A stretch of 64,000 nucleotides of DNA from Puffinus mauretanicus (lineage: Eukaryota > Chordata > Aves > Procellariiformes > Procellariidae), in assembly GCA_023333565.1 (NCBI GenBank), contig JAJKFH010001792.1, positions 1-64,000 of the forward strand, given 5' to 3'. Below, piece by piece: positions 49,521 to 60,125 of the stretch (positions are counted from its first letter, which is position 1; the number at the start of each line of letters is the position of its first letter). Both the position numbers and the translations under genes were made by a program. The notes beneath the pieces are model-generated. The model did not search any database and was not told the DNA's origin. It saw only the letters and a list, made by a program, of their open reading frames with translations.

Positions 49521-50269
49521 GACTTGCCAGATCTTACCAGATGATGTAGTTGAGGCTGGCTGAACTTAATTAACTTGGATGAGTGGTTTTAGATTTTAAC
49601 CTTCCTTGTTTATTTGCTTTCACTGTGCAGTGGTAAAGACTTTCAGACATGGAGGGAAGGGGAGGAAGAAAGGGAGGGTGAAATGACTCTTGAAGAAAAC
49701 AATAAGCAGCTCCATATTTGTCCAGTTGTTTGTTTTTAAGGATGCAGGGTAATTGCTCAGCTGTTGTAAACCAGCACAGCTCTGATACTGATCTACACCA
49801 GCTGAGAATCTGGCCCTGGGAAGCTTTTCCTCTCTGGATTTCAAAGATAGTTAATAGTTCCTTTTTCCTACAACCACGTCTTTGTTGCTAAAAGAATCAC
49901 TGCAGGGGCCTGTTGTCTGGCACTAAATCCACCTGATGTGGTTTCACCGCTTCCATAGTTCTCTTAGCTTCCAAAACAAGCTGTTCACATCCAAATTCAT
50001 TTATGGGAATGGTTCCTGGCTCTTGTTAGCTCCTAGACCATGCCTGGGAACTGATTGGGAAATTGATAATTGGTCTGGGCTGAAGACTTGGCTGGGAATG
50101 GAGAAGTTTGGAAGAATGAGCTCCAAAGCCAAGGTCTGTGCCCTGGCTAAGGGTAATTCATGAATTTAGGCACTGCCTAAGCGTTTAGAAGGTGAGAGAT
50201 AGATATATACCGACAATGTGGGTCCTTCATGTCTGAATTTAAGCATATTAGGACCTTTAACTGCCCTAA

Positions 50270-50602
50270 CTCATAGACTCACAAAATGGTTTGGATTCCA
50301 ACGGACCTTTAAAGAGTATCTAGTCCAACCTGACTGCCATGAGCAGGGACATCTTCAACTAGATCAGGTTGCTCAAAGCCCTGTCAAATCTGCCTGTGAA
50401 AACTTCCAGTGATGGGACACCCACAACTTCTCTGGTCAACCTGTTCCAGTGTCTCACCACCCTCATCATAAAAAATTTCTTCCTTACGTCCAATCTAAAT
50501 CTCCCCTCCTTCAGTTTAAAACTATTGCCCCTTGTCCTGTCACTACAGGCCTTAGTAAAAAGTCTTTTTCCATCTTTCTTACAGGTCCCCTTTACATATT
50601 GA
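50270..50602 (-). mobile_element. CR1 LINE, 5'-truncated 3' end
   Basis: ACTCATAGACTCACAAAATG at the low coordinate is a worn terminal repeat in reverse complement. Then follow GGACATCTTCAACTAGATCA, CCAGTGATGGGACACCC, CAACCTGTTCCAGTGTCTCA and CCCCTTGTCCTGTCACTACA, the usual CR1 C-terminal and 3' UTR order on the minus strand. It is more diverged than the 42.2 and 46.0 kb copies. CR1 similarity stops near 50602, exactly where a perfect palindrome begins. Confidence 0.92.
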
Positions 50603-50627
50603 AGATCTTTATATATATAAAGATCTT
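50602..50627. repeat. Perfect 26-bp palindrome
   Basis: The left arm AAGATCTTTATAT is followed immediately by its exact reverse complement ATATAAAGATCTT, with no spacer. The arms themselves contain AGATCT. It lies directly at the 5' truncation point of the neighbouring minus-strand CR1. Confidence 0.95.
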
Positions 50628-51979
50628 TTCCTTAGTCTCTGACAAATGCAGGTTTTGACATGGTCTCTAGCTTAATCTAGGAGACTGCCTATCAGCCCTC
50701 CCACAGCTTTTTTGTTCCAGTCTGTAGACCTTATGTGATGCACATAACAGGGGAGTGTAACGGGGAGGTCTTTGAAGATAGTTGAGGGATTCTTCTTAGT
50801 TAATGGTTTATTTACTGATGTCTGGGAGTTTCTGCAGAGATAATCTGCATTTGAGAAAGAGAAAAATCATCCTGGTTAATTTGAGAGGGATGTATGAGCA
50901 GAGTTTAATCCAGAAAAAAAAAGCTGAGGTCCGAGGTCCAATGTCCAAGCTGCAGCTGAGATCTAAGGCAGATGCGGGTTCCCACCTTCCTGCCAAGGCA
51001 TCCTTACCATTCCTCTTCTGCCTGTCAGAAACAGAGTTGGCCTGGGCTGGACAGCAATGGTCTGGCAATGCCTATCAAAGAAAATTAAAACAGCAACAGG
51101 AAGCAACAGAGGGCTGCAAATGTTTGTCCATCTGTAATCTCAGACCTTTGTTTTGTCCTTTTGCTCCTGACTGAGAACTTCAGCTTGCTGCTTCCGAGGA
51201 AGGTGGGTTAGTCCCTCGCACATAAACTCCCTGCCAACTTGCCACGGGGGAAGCTCACTCTGGACCTCGGCGCTGGCAGTAGGTGTGGATGAGCAAGGAT
51301 CACCATGGGTAAGGATTTAACCTGACAGTGAAAAGACTGACAGCCGCACTTAAAAATGCAGTTTGGCTCTGAGCAGTGATGTGTAAAAATGGCACTTCCT
51401 TACTCAACAGATCAGCTCCCTGGGCTTGATCTGCTGCCTTAGCACTGAAAAATAATAAGAAAAATGCATGAGGAAGATTTTACTTGTGTCAGCCTTGTTG
51501 AAACACTATTCTTTAACTTTCAGGTCAACTGAGCTGTACACTGAAGTTCTTCATTGTTGTGGTGAAACCTTTCAGTGTTAGGTAGCAGAACTCAAAATGG
51601 TGCAAATAGTCCTACCTGGCTCCTCAGACACTGCTGTCAAGGCTGTTGGTGGAGGGGAACACAATATGAAATCTAGGGCACAGTAATTGCAGTTTCTACT
51701 CATGGATGGGAGGGAAAGGGGAAGGAAGGGAATGCAGGGCTAAGTGTCTATGATTTTTATGAAGTCAGTTGAGGAGAGAAAAGCATCTCTGAAACCTTGA
51801 AAAACGTCAAGGTTTCTCAAGATAACCATGTCTGTGATGACCGCATAGGAAGCCAGTAGAAGTGAGGAGGTGCCAATGGCTGCTCAAATCTTGCCTTCTT
51901 GAAACGTGTCTAGTGAGAAAGAACTGGTTATTTAAAACAAATTAAATAAAAAAAAGATTGTGATGGAAGTGTTCATCAC
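50628..51979. other. Noncoding stretch, no gene seen
   Basis: A 123-codon plus frame (50803-51174) has no recognisable domain. A Kozak-like CACCATGG directly followed by GTAAGG lies at 51301-51313, but no downstream exon can be shown. Confidence 0.45.
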
Positions 51980-52075
51980 TTTTAGCACCAAGACCTAGCA
52001 GTTAGAGGACTCTCCCTGGTAAAAGACAGAAGTCCTGGGCCCTTCTCAGTCTGCAGTTGCTTCAGCTACCAGATC
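51980..52075 (+). mobile_element. MIR-type CORE-SINE, 5' head
   Basis: ACCTAGCAGTTAGAGGACTC, then CTCCCTGGTAAAAGACAGAA and GTCCTGGGCCCTTC correspond to the tRNA-derived head of amniote MIR (CTAGTGGTTAGAGCACT, CTGGGACTCAGGAGACCTGGGTTC). The A-box-like TAGCAGTTAGAGG is still visible. The copy is diverged and not transcribable as a tRNA. Confidence 0.55.
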
Positions 52076-52349
52076 TCACACACAAGGTCCCACCTGCTCT
52101 CTGGAATGTGCATGTGTTTTACCTTAGATCAATCCTTGGATAAGAAACAGAAACAGTCTCTGGGCTGGGGATGAAAACACTAAGTGTCCCCTTCCCTCAC
52201 CAAATGCTCTAGAAAAGGCACAAGGCAGTTTCTCTCTTGCCTGATGGCTGCCTGGTCCCATGATCTTACATTCCTGGCTGTACACTCACCCAGAATGCGC
52301 TGTAACACTGGTTACTATATCCTCTGGAGTGGGCAAATAGATGATTTTC

Positions 52350-52432
52350 AACCATTCAGGCTAAAGCTGTCCTGAAGCCCAGGTCTCTTGCTTCTTCAGA
52401 GCATACCGTAAAATATTACGCTACCATGGCAA
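52350..52432 (-). mobile_element. MIR-type CORE-SINE, 5' head in reverse
   Basis: GCCCAGGTCTCTTGCTTCTT, then CAGAGCATACCGTAAAATATTACGCTACC, in pieces, fits the reverse complement of the MIR head (CCAGGTCTCCTGACTCC, AGTGCTCTAACCACTAG). It faces the head at 51980 in the opposite orientation, about 300 bases away. Confidence 0.5.
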
Positions 52433-53879
52433 ATGTGGGTGGCCCCATCAATATGGTGTAAGGGCCCTGTTTGATATAAAGGCTAGTTGGTGCTCAGGGC
52501 GTGGGTCATGATGAGGTCTGAGAGCTTTGGCTGGCTTCTTTTTTCACAGAATAAACACTTTGACCTCATTTGTTCAGGTGAAGGTTTCAGCACCAGTATT
52601 AACGGTGCTGAAAGGCTGTGGCCTGGATTTCTGCCAGGTACCTGGTAGGTTTAAGTCCTAGCTTCAGAAGACTCTGGGTCCACGTGTTCTTACCTCTTGC
52701 TACTTGTAAAATGAGTACATTACTCAAGGAAAACTGGATAAACAGCATGGGTGAAGCCTCTTCCAGAAAGCAATCTCTCTTAAAACCTATGCCGTGACAG
52801 ATACGTTTTTTTATTACCCCCAAAAGGTTTGTTCTTGACAAGTAAGAGAAAAAGGGGAACTCCCACCACCACCAAAGAATAAACAGCAAGAGACTCACAT
52901 TTTTTCAGTAATTGGTTTGCAGTCCAGTAGATAACCAGTGATGGATATTTGACACTCACAGGGTCTTTAGCTATATTAACTCTTTCATGGATCCAGGAAG
53001 AGATTTGCAATAAAATGCAATAACAAGTTATTGATTCAGTCGCCACTTTTTCCTGAGAAGAATTTCAGCAGTCCAATGTCATACGAACCAGACACATAAC
53101 ACACTCCAGCACTGGGCCTCTTTTCCCAAACTACAACTTGATTTTAGTTCATGAGGTGCTTGCAGGGCGATATTAGCCAGCTGTCACTGGAAGATCAGAT
53201 GATATTAATGGCAACTGGCATGTCTATTCAGCGAGCTGAGCTCATCCCTGCAAAATCAGATGGAGTCTATTTCAAACAAAAAAAGGAAATCAGAAGCAGC
53301 CAAGTGAAATGGCAAAACTGCTACCAACTTGAACAATCCAACAATTCATCACCTGAATGTAGCCCTTGTGAATGTAAGGAAGCCACAGAACAAGACCGGG
53401 TCTGCAAAAGGTTTCCTCATTGCTTGCACCAAGTAATTTATTGAACCCCAGTCCTTGCCTCCTACAGCTCCATGTCCGAGCATCTGAGCCTATGACTTTA
53501 ACCGTGCACTAAAATCTCGGCTGGCAATAACATTTGGTCTGTGGCTTGCCAGTCAAAATGCATCCTGCATCCTGCCAGGATTGTTTTTCATGTGTGCTCC
53601 AGGGTAGCAAACATTAGCCCTACCATTCACCCAAGGATATGCGTAACTTAAATTGTATGAGTAGTCCCATAGTCTTCAGTGGGACTACAAATGTGTTTAC
53701 ACACCTTAGCGATTCACTCATTAGTACACAAAACCCATATTATATTTCTGTCAAAAGGAAATTTGAAGTTCACTTTCCAAATGCCAAAGGCCTGTGCATT
53801 TACCAAGAACAACATTTAGCTTTTCCAACCTCTCTTCCTCAGGGCTAGAGAACTTGTACAAAGGGGGAAATATCACCCC
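52433..53879. other. Noncoding stretch with one doubtful SINE
   Basis: About 52640-52720 (AGGTTTAAGTCCTAGCTTCA, CTTACCTCTTGCTACTTGTA, AAATGAGTAC) loosely follows a MIR core on the plus strand, at low confidence. A frame of 99 codons (52599-52898, minus) has no family signature. Nothing else was recognised. Confidence 0.4.
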
Positions 53880-54245
53880 GAATGGGCTTTTCTTGTACCG
53901 CAAGGATGAATGCAAAAATTCATTAGATAAAAAGAAGGTCTACATTTATGGTTAAATATTGGATGTGTAATTTAAATGAGAAAGCCAAGTTGAATGCAAA
54001 GCAATTACTGACACTTAATATTAGTCAGACTAATAAAGCAGCAATTAAACCTCATTATACAGCCATAAAATTGATGTGTAATAGATTGATTGCACCAAAT
54101 GCTCATACCAATGTTTGATGGCATATCATAGGCAAGGTGAACTTGTTCATTTAATTGGCGGATAAAAATAATTTCCTGCAATAGATTTAACCTTATTACA
54201 TTTCTTGGCTTCAGATGACATAGGTGACAGTACAAACAAATAAAT
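53880..54245. promoter_or_regulatory. Candidate conserved noncoding element
   Basis: Repeat-free AT-rich block of about 360 bases with closely packed motifs: CTTAATATTAGTCAGAC, GCAGCAATTAAACC, CCATAAAATTGATG (HOX/CDX-like CCATAAA), GATTGATTGCACC at 54084-54096 (PBX/C/EBP-like) and TTCATTTAATTGGCGG. Motif variety without tandem structure is typical of ancient enhancers. Assignment is by motif style only. Confidence 0.42.
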
Positions 54246-57200
54246 AAACAGAATGAAAGAAGAGTGAAAAAAAGCCTACAGACTAGCTTGCTCTATGGCA
54301 AATACTCTCTATTCCATAGTATAATATTCTTTCTCCCAGGAGATCCATGGTTATTTGAGAATCTTCTTGCCAGCAGCACAATTTGGATCTTGCACAGCAG
54401 TGCTGCTTCATTGTTCACTCCTTGAATTGAATGTGAGGAGCTGAAGGAAGCCTACATGTAAATGTTTTGCTGCATGTTTACAGCTGACATGGAATTCTGC
54501 ACCTTGGAGTATATTAAGTCCAATAATTAAAAGAAATTGCTGTAGGAAACCTAAAGGGTAAGCAGTGAGGGGACTATTAATAAAAATCTTTTAAACTCCT
54601 CCAAAATCACATCTGAACCTTTTTACTTTGGCTATATGTTCAGACCTAATCATCATATTTAATCAGTGTCTAAGGGTCCAGCATATCAAGTTCGCTCCCT
54701 TTTTTAATACAAATTATTTATGTGGACTCATGTGATGAATATATTTTTAAAAAGGTTCAATTCCTTGATGGCTATAAAACAGAATATTTGCTGAAGACAA
54801 AATTTTGGGCTTTGGTTCTTATGGATTTTCATATCACTCATCTCAGCAAGGTCATATAACGACCCAATATCCTTAGCTACCCATCTTTGCATTTCACAGC
54901 ATCATTTCTAAATCTGAGCCACCATGCAGCAATAAACCTAAATGAATGATCATATTTTCTGCTCCAGCAACATCTGCCTTGGTCAAGAGAGCTTTATCTT
55001 TCTACATGGACCTCATGTCTCCAGCAACTGAAGGGCTCACAAACTGCATATCCCCATGTCAGAGGAACCCTTTGTGGGGAAGAAATTATCTGAAAGACGA
55101 AGGTACTTTAACTTACTCCCAGGATCCTGTGACCAAGTAGGATTTTAAATGCTGATCTCCTGGACAGCTGGCCAGCAAAGAGTGAGCATTTTCTGTAAGG
55201 GAAAAAAAAAATCTATTTTAAAAATCCCGAGACGACTGAGGTCGACAGAAAATTTGCTTTTGATGTCAGGATTTTCCCAAGGATTTTAAACAATGCTACT
55301 TAGAAAATCCAGGCTTGGAAGTAAAGGAGGAAAACAGGGCTATAGCCCATCCCTCATTTTAGCGCTAGTGGTTCAGCTAGCAAATTTTCCTCCACAACCC
55401 AAAAATCACAGAATCAGCAAATGTGCAGTTTTTATCAAGCTTTGAGTTTCCAACTAATTCTCTGAGAAAGTCATCACTTGCAGAACCCTATTGCTCTTGT
55501 GAACCTTTCTCTTTCTTTGGTCTGTGATGTGCTTTCGTTCATGCTGATCAATTGTGGTTTGAATATATTCTGGGTTCCAGCAGAGCAGTGACCTCAGGTC
55601 AGATTCATTACTCCCTCATCCTACAGAGCTGAAGCTCCTTATTTTCAAATTCCTGGAGTTTCTCAGAACCAGACGCAACTGCTATATGAATGGTACATGC
55701 TACATCGCTACATGGTCAGGTAAAATGGCTCTGAGCTAACACCCTGACATCTTGCCTTCTGCTCACATGTGTGACCAGTTCAAGAGAGCATCACTGGCAT
55801 GAAAACAGAAGAACATAGTGGAGGAATGGGACACTGCTCAAACCTGTGAGACTTTATCTGCTTTCACTCAGCCATTTCCATTGTACAACATGAAAAAGGA
55901 TTATATATAAAGAAGAAGAAATTCCTGAATATACCTACTTACACTCCATTTTTTCAATGTGGTTTAAGTAAGAAAAAAAATGCTTAATGCTTAAAAAAAC
56001 CTGATACCTAAATCCCTTGGAAGGGGGCTGCTGGCAAGGGTCACATACTTCCCTCTAGGCAGTGCATACTGCTCTAAGATGAGATTCTTAAAAATAGGAT
56101 CTAGCATTTCAGTTCATATTTGGGTTCCCTAGCCTATGGACCACTTTCAGAAATTATGCCCACCTTATTTAAATGGAACTGTCAAAAAATTGTCTCTTTC
56201 AGAAGTCAAACCTCATATTTATTGTCTAAATATTAACATCGGAGATTGATTTTTGGCACCTATACTTGTAAATCTTGATCCATGTTTTGTGAAATATCAT
56301 TTAGATTAAAGCTTCAGAATTTTAATTATACCTCATTCACATCAATTTTCCTGTAATAGATTTTTATAGTTTTCCCCCCTACCCCCATCAGTGTGAAATC
56401 TACTGGCATGCACAAAATTTGAAAATGTGATATATTGATACAGACATTTTCCAAACATTGTATCAAAAGTATCCAAGATCTTACTCCTTTTTCTAAGCAG
56501 CTCCCTGTAAAAACTGTTGCTGTGTTTTCAAAATCAATAAGGTCACCCGACTAGTATGTGTTTTGGATCCTAAATGGCTCTTCTCTTTTGGTATGCAGCA
56601 CCTTGTATACGCTTCTGTTTGTTCATTCCTTATCAATCTCTCCAGTGCAGGCAGTTCTGTTCTTTTATGGGAACTGTTTCATTGGGTTTATTTAGTCTAA
56701 AATGGAATAAAAATTTGTGCAGCGACATGGCAACTGTTTTTGAAGATGTAAAAAGTTTGCTGCAAACAAGGGAAATGAGCTGTTCTCTATGTTTTTTGGG
56801 AAGTAGAGAACTAAGAGACTTAAAAGACAGCCAGGGAGATTCAGGAAAGGTCTCGGGTAAAATGTGAAGCATCAATAGGGCCTGAAACAGAGTGTCTGGA
56901 GGGATTGCTGAAGCTTAACAAGTTTTTAAGAACAAGTTAGGTGAGCACCTAAAAGGAATCGTTTAACTGCAGTTGATCTTATTTTGGGGCAAGGGAATGA
57001 GCTAGGCAATATGCTGAAATTTCCTCCTACACTGATTTCTCTGAAACTATATACTTTAAGGAGAAAGTCTTTCTACGCTGAACAGAAATCATCAACAGGC
57101 TGATAACAGCAATTCTTAGAGTTGTTGGCAGGCAGGTCTAAGTTTCCCCTACCACAGGATTTAATATGGCCTCTTGTTTGAAGAAGGATTTAATGGGAGA

Positions 57201-58269
57201 CTAATGGTGTTTTGGTTAAGATTAGAGAAAGGATAAATGTATTGAGGAAATCATAAATTCTCTAATAAAATGTTAAATCCTCTGAAGAAACCAATTCTGA
57301 GACAGAATTGAAATGATTTTCAAATTATTTTCCAATATGGGGAAAAAAAATCTGTTCATAAAATTGAGATAAAGTTTGATAACTTGTCACACGATTTGTT
57401 AAGGCATCCAATATTGATTTGATTTTAAAATAGCTTTAAAATAAGTACAGCAAATAGCTCTCCGGCATGCACAGCTCCCTCTTTGACGTGAAGAATTGAG
57501 GCTAGCTTAGACCTGACAGCTCTCTCTTAGAAGGCTGAGGTCAACTGAGATGACTTCTCTCCTAAAATATCCACCAGAATCCCTGTGTGATACTTACAGA
57601 TCCATCTCTTTAGCAGCGAAAGACAGCCACGCTCTATTACCATCCATAGCGATACACTGATTTATCCCAGCTGTGTGCCCAGACAATGCATGCATGTGAA
57701 TGCAAATGTACATATGCCTTCAGCTGACGCCCGTGTTGCCTCCAGGGAGGTGGGAGAAGGAAGGTGGTGACTGCTGTTTCAGTGTGAGCCCTCTCTATAA
57801 GCAGTAGCTGGAACCTCCTGCTCCCTCATCCCGCCCTCTGTGGTGGCAGTGGCCAGCCAGGCTTTCCAGGATGGTGCCACTGGCCAAAATGGGATGCGGA
57901 GCACGGGGTTTTGCTGTTTCCAGCAGCCTGCTGGCCGAGGCAGCCAAGTATAGTGCGTATAAACAAAGCCATCTTGGACCTGTAACAAAACCCCATAAGA
58001 GGTATAATCCTTGCCATTTTAGGGAATAATAAAAGGGTTGGGGATAAATGTCCCTATTATATATGTGCAGCTAATCTGTAAACATACACTGTGGTTTTCA
58101 CATCTATATATGCTGTCATTTTGAATTATCTGAGGTCAGCAAGTATAACAGCTTGAGTACTGGCTAAAGTAGCCCATGGATTTTCGGTAACTCTTGTGTT
58201 CCTGGTGGCTAAAGTGACGCTTAAGTATGGTTAGATAGGAAGAACCAAGTTGCCTTGAACATAAGCAGT
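54246..58269. other. Noncoding stretch, no gene seen
   Basis: Mainly unique AT-rich sequence. A locally GC-rich patch lies at about 57720-57960 but has too few CpGs to call an island. Frames reach only 97 codons (56574-56867, plus) with no domain. No transposon ends were recognised. Confidence 0.5.
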
Positions 58270-58800
58270 AACAGTGTCACATTCTCCAGGTTGTTTTGCA
58301 CTGGAAATCAGTCCAGTGACCTCAGTGTGATTGAAATGAGAGAGGACATTTCAGCCCATGTTAACAAAATGCGGTGAAGGCATTTTGAATAAATTTATAA
58401 GCAGCGTATAGCTTTGCTGGATGATCTCCAAAGAGAGAAAGCTACTTTAGTTCAGCCAAGATGTAAGGCAGTCACAGCTAAATGATCTGACATTCTCCTC
58501 GGAAAGGCAAAAACGCAGCCTTATAGCGTTCCCGAGATGGAGAAACTGAGCTGATCCGTTTTTCTAAAGATAGTCAGGAGACTTTGATCAGACAGAAACA
58601 TTTCTTCACTGCCACAGACGTACAAAAAATTACACATGAACAGGGCAAGAAAGAGACAGGCAATAACCAGTGGAAACAACTGCAAAAGTCCTTATCATGC
58701 GGCTTTTTTGCCAGCAATAACAGCAAATTTTGACGAACCATTAATTATTTCTCTGAGCCTGGGCAAGCTTAAATCATTGTGTAGTGGCCACTAATGACAC
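58270..58800. promoter_or_regulatory. Candidate conserved noncoding element
   Basis: Unique sequence keeping several CpGs (AATGCGGTGAAGG, AGCAGCGTATAGC, CTCCTCGGAAAGG, AAAACGCAGCC, TATAGCGTTCCCGAG, TCATGCGGC, TTGACGAACC) next to homeodomain-type CATTAATTATTTC near 58739-58751. No repeat family fits. CpG retention in such a region suggests constraint, but this needs alignment. Confidence 0.38.
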
Positions 58801-59769
58801 CAATCCAGGTCCAAGTCTGATTATTCACACCTACTTTCACAACATTAGGGACCAGTTTTGATCTCCACTTTGTTGTCACATATGAAAGTGTCTTCTTAGG
58901 AAGAGTATTGCGTTTGCATGGTCAGTTGAACTTACTGATTTTCTGGTACATAAAATTCTTATTCACAAATATTTGTCCTGGAAAATCATCTTTGTATAAA
59001 AGGAAGTTTATGTAAAATATTTTTTCTAATTGTTTTGTATTTAGATATATAAGATTATCTTTTGTTTCCTCTTTTTTTCTTTTCTTTTTTGTCAGTCCTT
59101 CCAGCTTTCTTTGCAAGTGGGAGAAAGAACAGAAATGAGGGAAAGGAAAGAAATGGAGAAAATACTAAAAGGCTTCATATTGTTTTCATCCAACATTTGA
59201 AATTTTCAGATAGCTCAGGAAAAGAATTCAAAATTATGTCAATGTACAAATATTACAAAATCATTAAATGTATGCTTTTAAATCAATTCTACTTGTAGGA
59301 TTACCAAAAGAAAATTTTAGTGCCTTGGGGGACACTGTACTAGCAGTATTTGAGGACTGGCTGGAAATATGAAACAAGCAGACATGTCCTGAACTGAATC
59401 CATTCCTATAAGATTTCCAGCCTAGGGCAGCATTCCTTGAAGGATATACATATATCTGCTTAACTATACATATGATGCTCCATCCCACTGAAGCCAACAG
59501 GAGTAGTTACTGTTCATCAAGTTAAGCATTTACATAAATCTCTGTGATAATGTAGTTTAATCGAAGACTCAAGAGCTTGGATAAATCTTAGGTTATTCAA
59601 AGCAAACTTCAAAGCTTTTTACGTTCACTTAACACCAATTATTACCTAAACAAATCAAATGGACTGTATTATATGTGAAGTTTTAAATTCATAGATGTAA
59701 TATTACAGTGGCTTTTTCTATTCATCTGCATCCTTTTTACCTCACTGAGAAAGGATTCCTTATTAAAGC
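58801..59769. other. Noncoding stretch, no gene seen
   Basis: T/C-rich run at about 59062-59090. Nothing else recognised. CACTGAAGCCAACAGGAG near 59486 vaguely resembles ancient amniote repeats but is too short to call. Confidence 0.45.
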
Positions 59770-60125
59770 TGGTTGGGGGAAGGAAAAAAAAAAGCCAGAA
59801 AATGCCTGGAACAAAGTAACTGTAACTGTAAAATGTCCTTAAAGGCCAATTAGAAATTGCAATACTGGGAGTTTTATTACAACTAACTCCTCCTTAATTA
59901 TCAATCAATGGATTCTGTTGGAAAAAAAAATCTCAAATTCACAGCTGGGAAAATGATGCTAATTATTTTCTGTTAATTAAGGCTGTGCTGGGATTCAGAC
60001 TTGCCATCCTTCAAATAAAGGATTGACATATCAATGTTAACATAATGCTTAGGGTCTTTTCCAAAGGCTTTATTTCTAATGGTAATAAATTGGTGCCATG
60101 TTATTTTAAGTGTCTTAAGCTCGTG
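59770..60125. promoter_or_regulatory. Candidate conserved noncoding element (weak)
   Basis: Contains GGCCAATTAGAAATTGCAAT (C/EBP-like ATTGCAAT at 59856-59863), CCTTAATTATCAATCAATGG and GATGCTAATTATTTTCTG with TTAATTAAGG within 200 bases. Short A runs interrupt it. Confidence 0.3.

Larger units (their letters stand above)
49161..50269. other. Noncoding stretch with simple repeats
   Basis: Contains a G9/A-rich purine run and an AC microsatellite (listed separately). No gene or transposon was recognised. Confidence 0.5.

Noticed and set aside
51301..51313. Kozak-like CACCATGG followed by a GTAAGG donor, as a possible first coding exon
   Set aside because: Only four coding bases would precede the donor, and no promoter or second exon can be shown.
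57720..57960. Possible CpG island or promoter
   Set aside because: Moderately GC-rich but with few CpGs and no adjacent exon.
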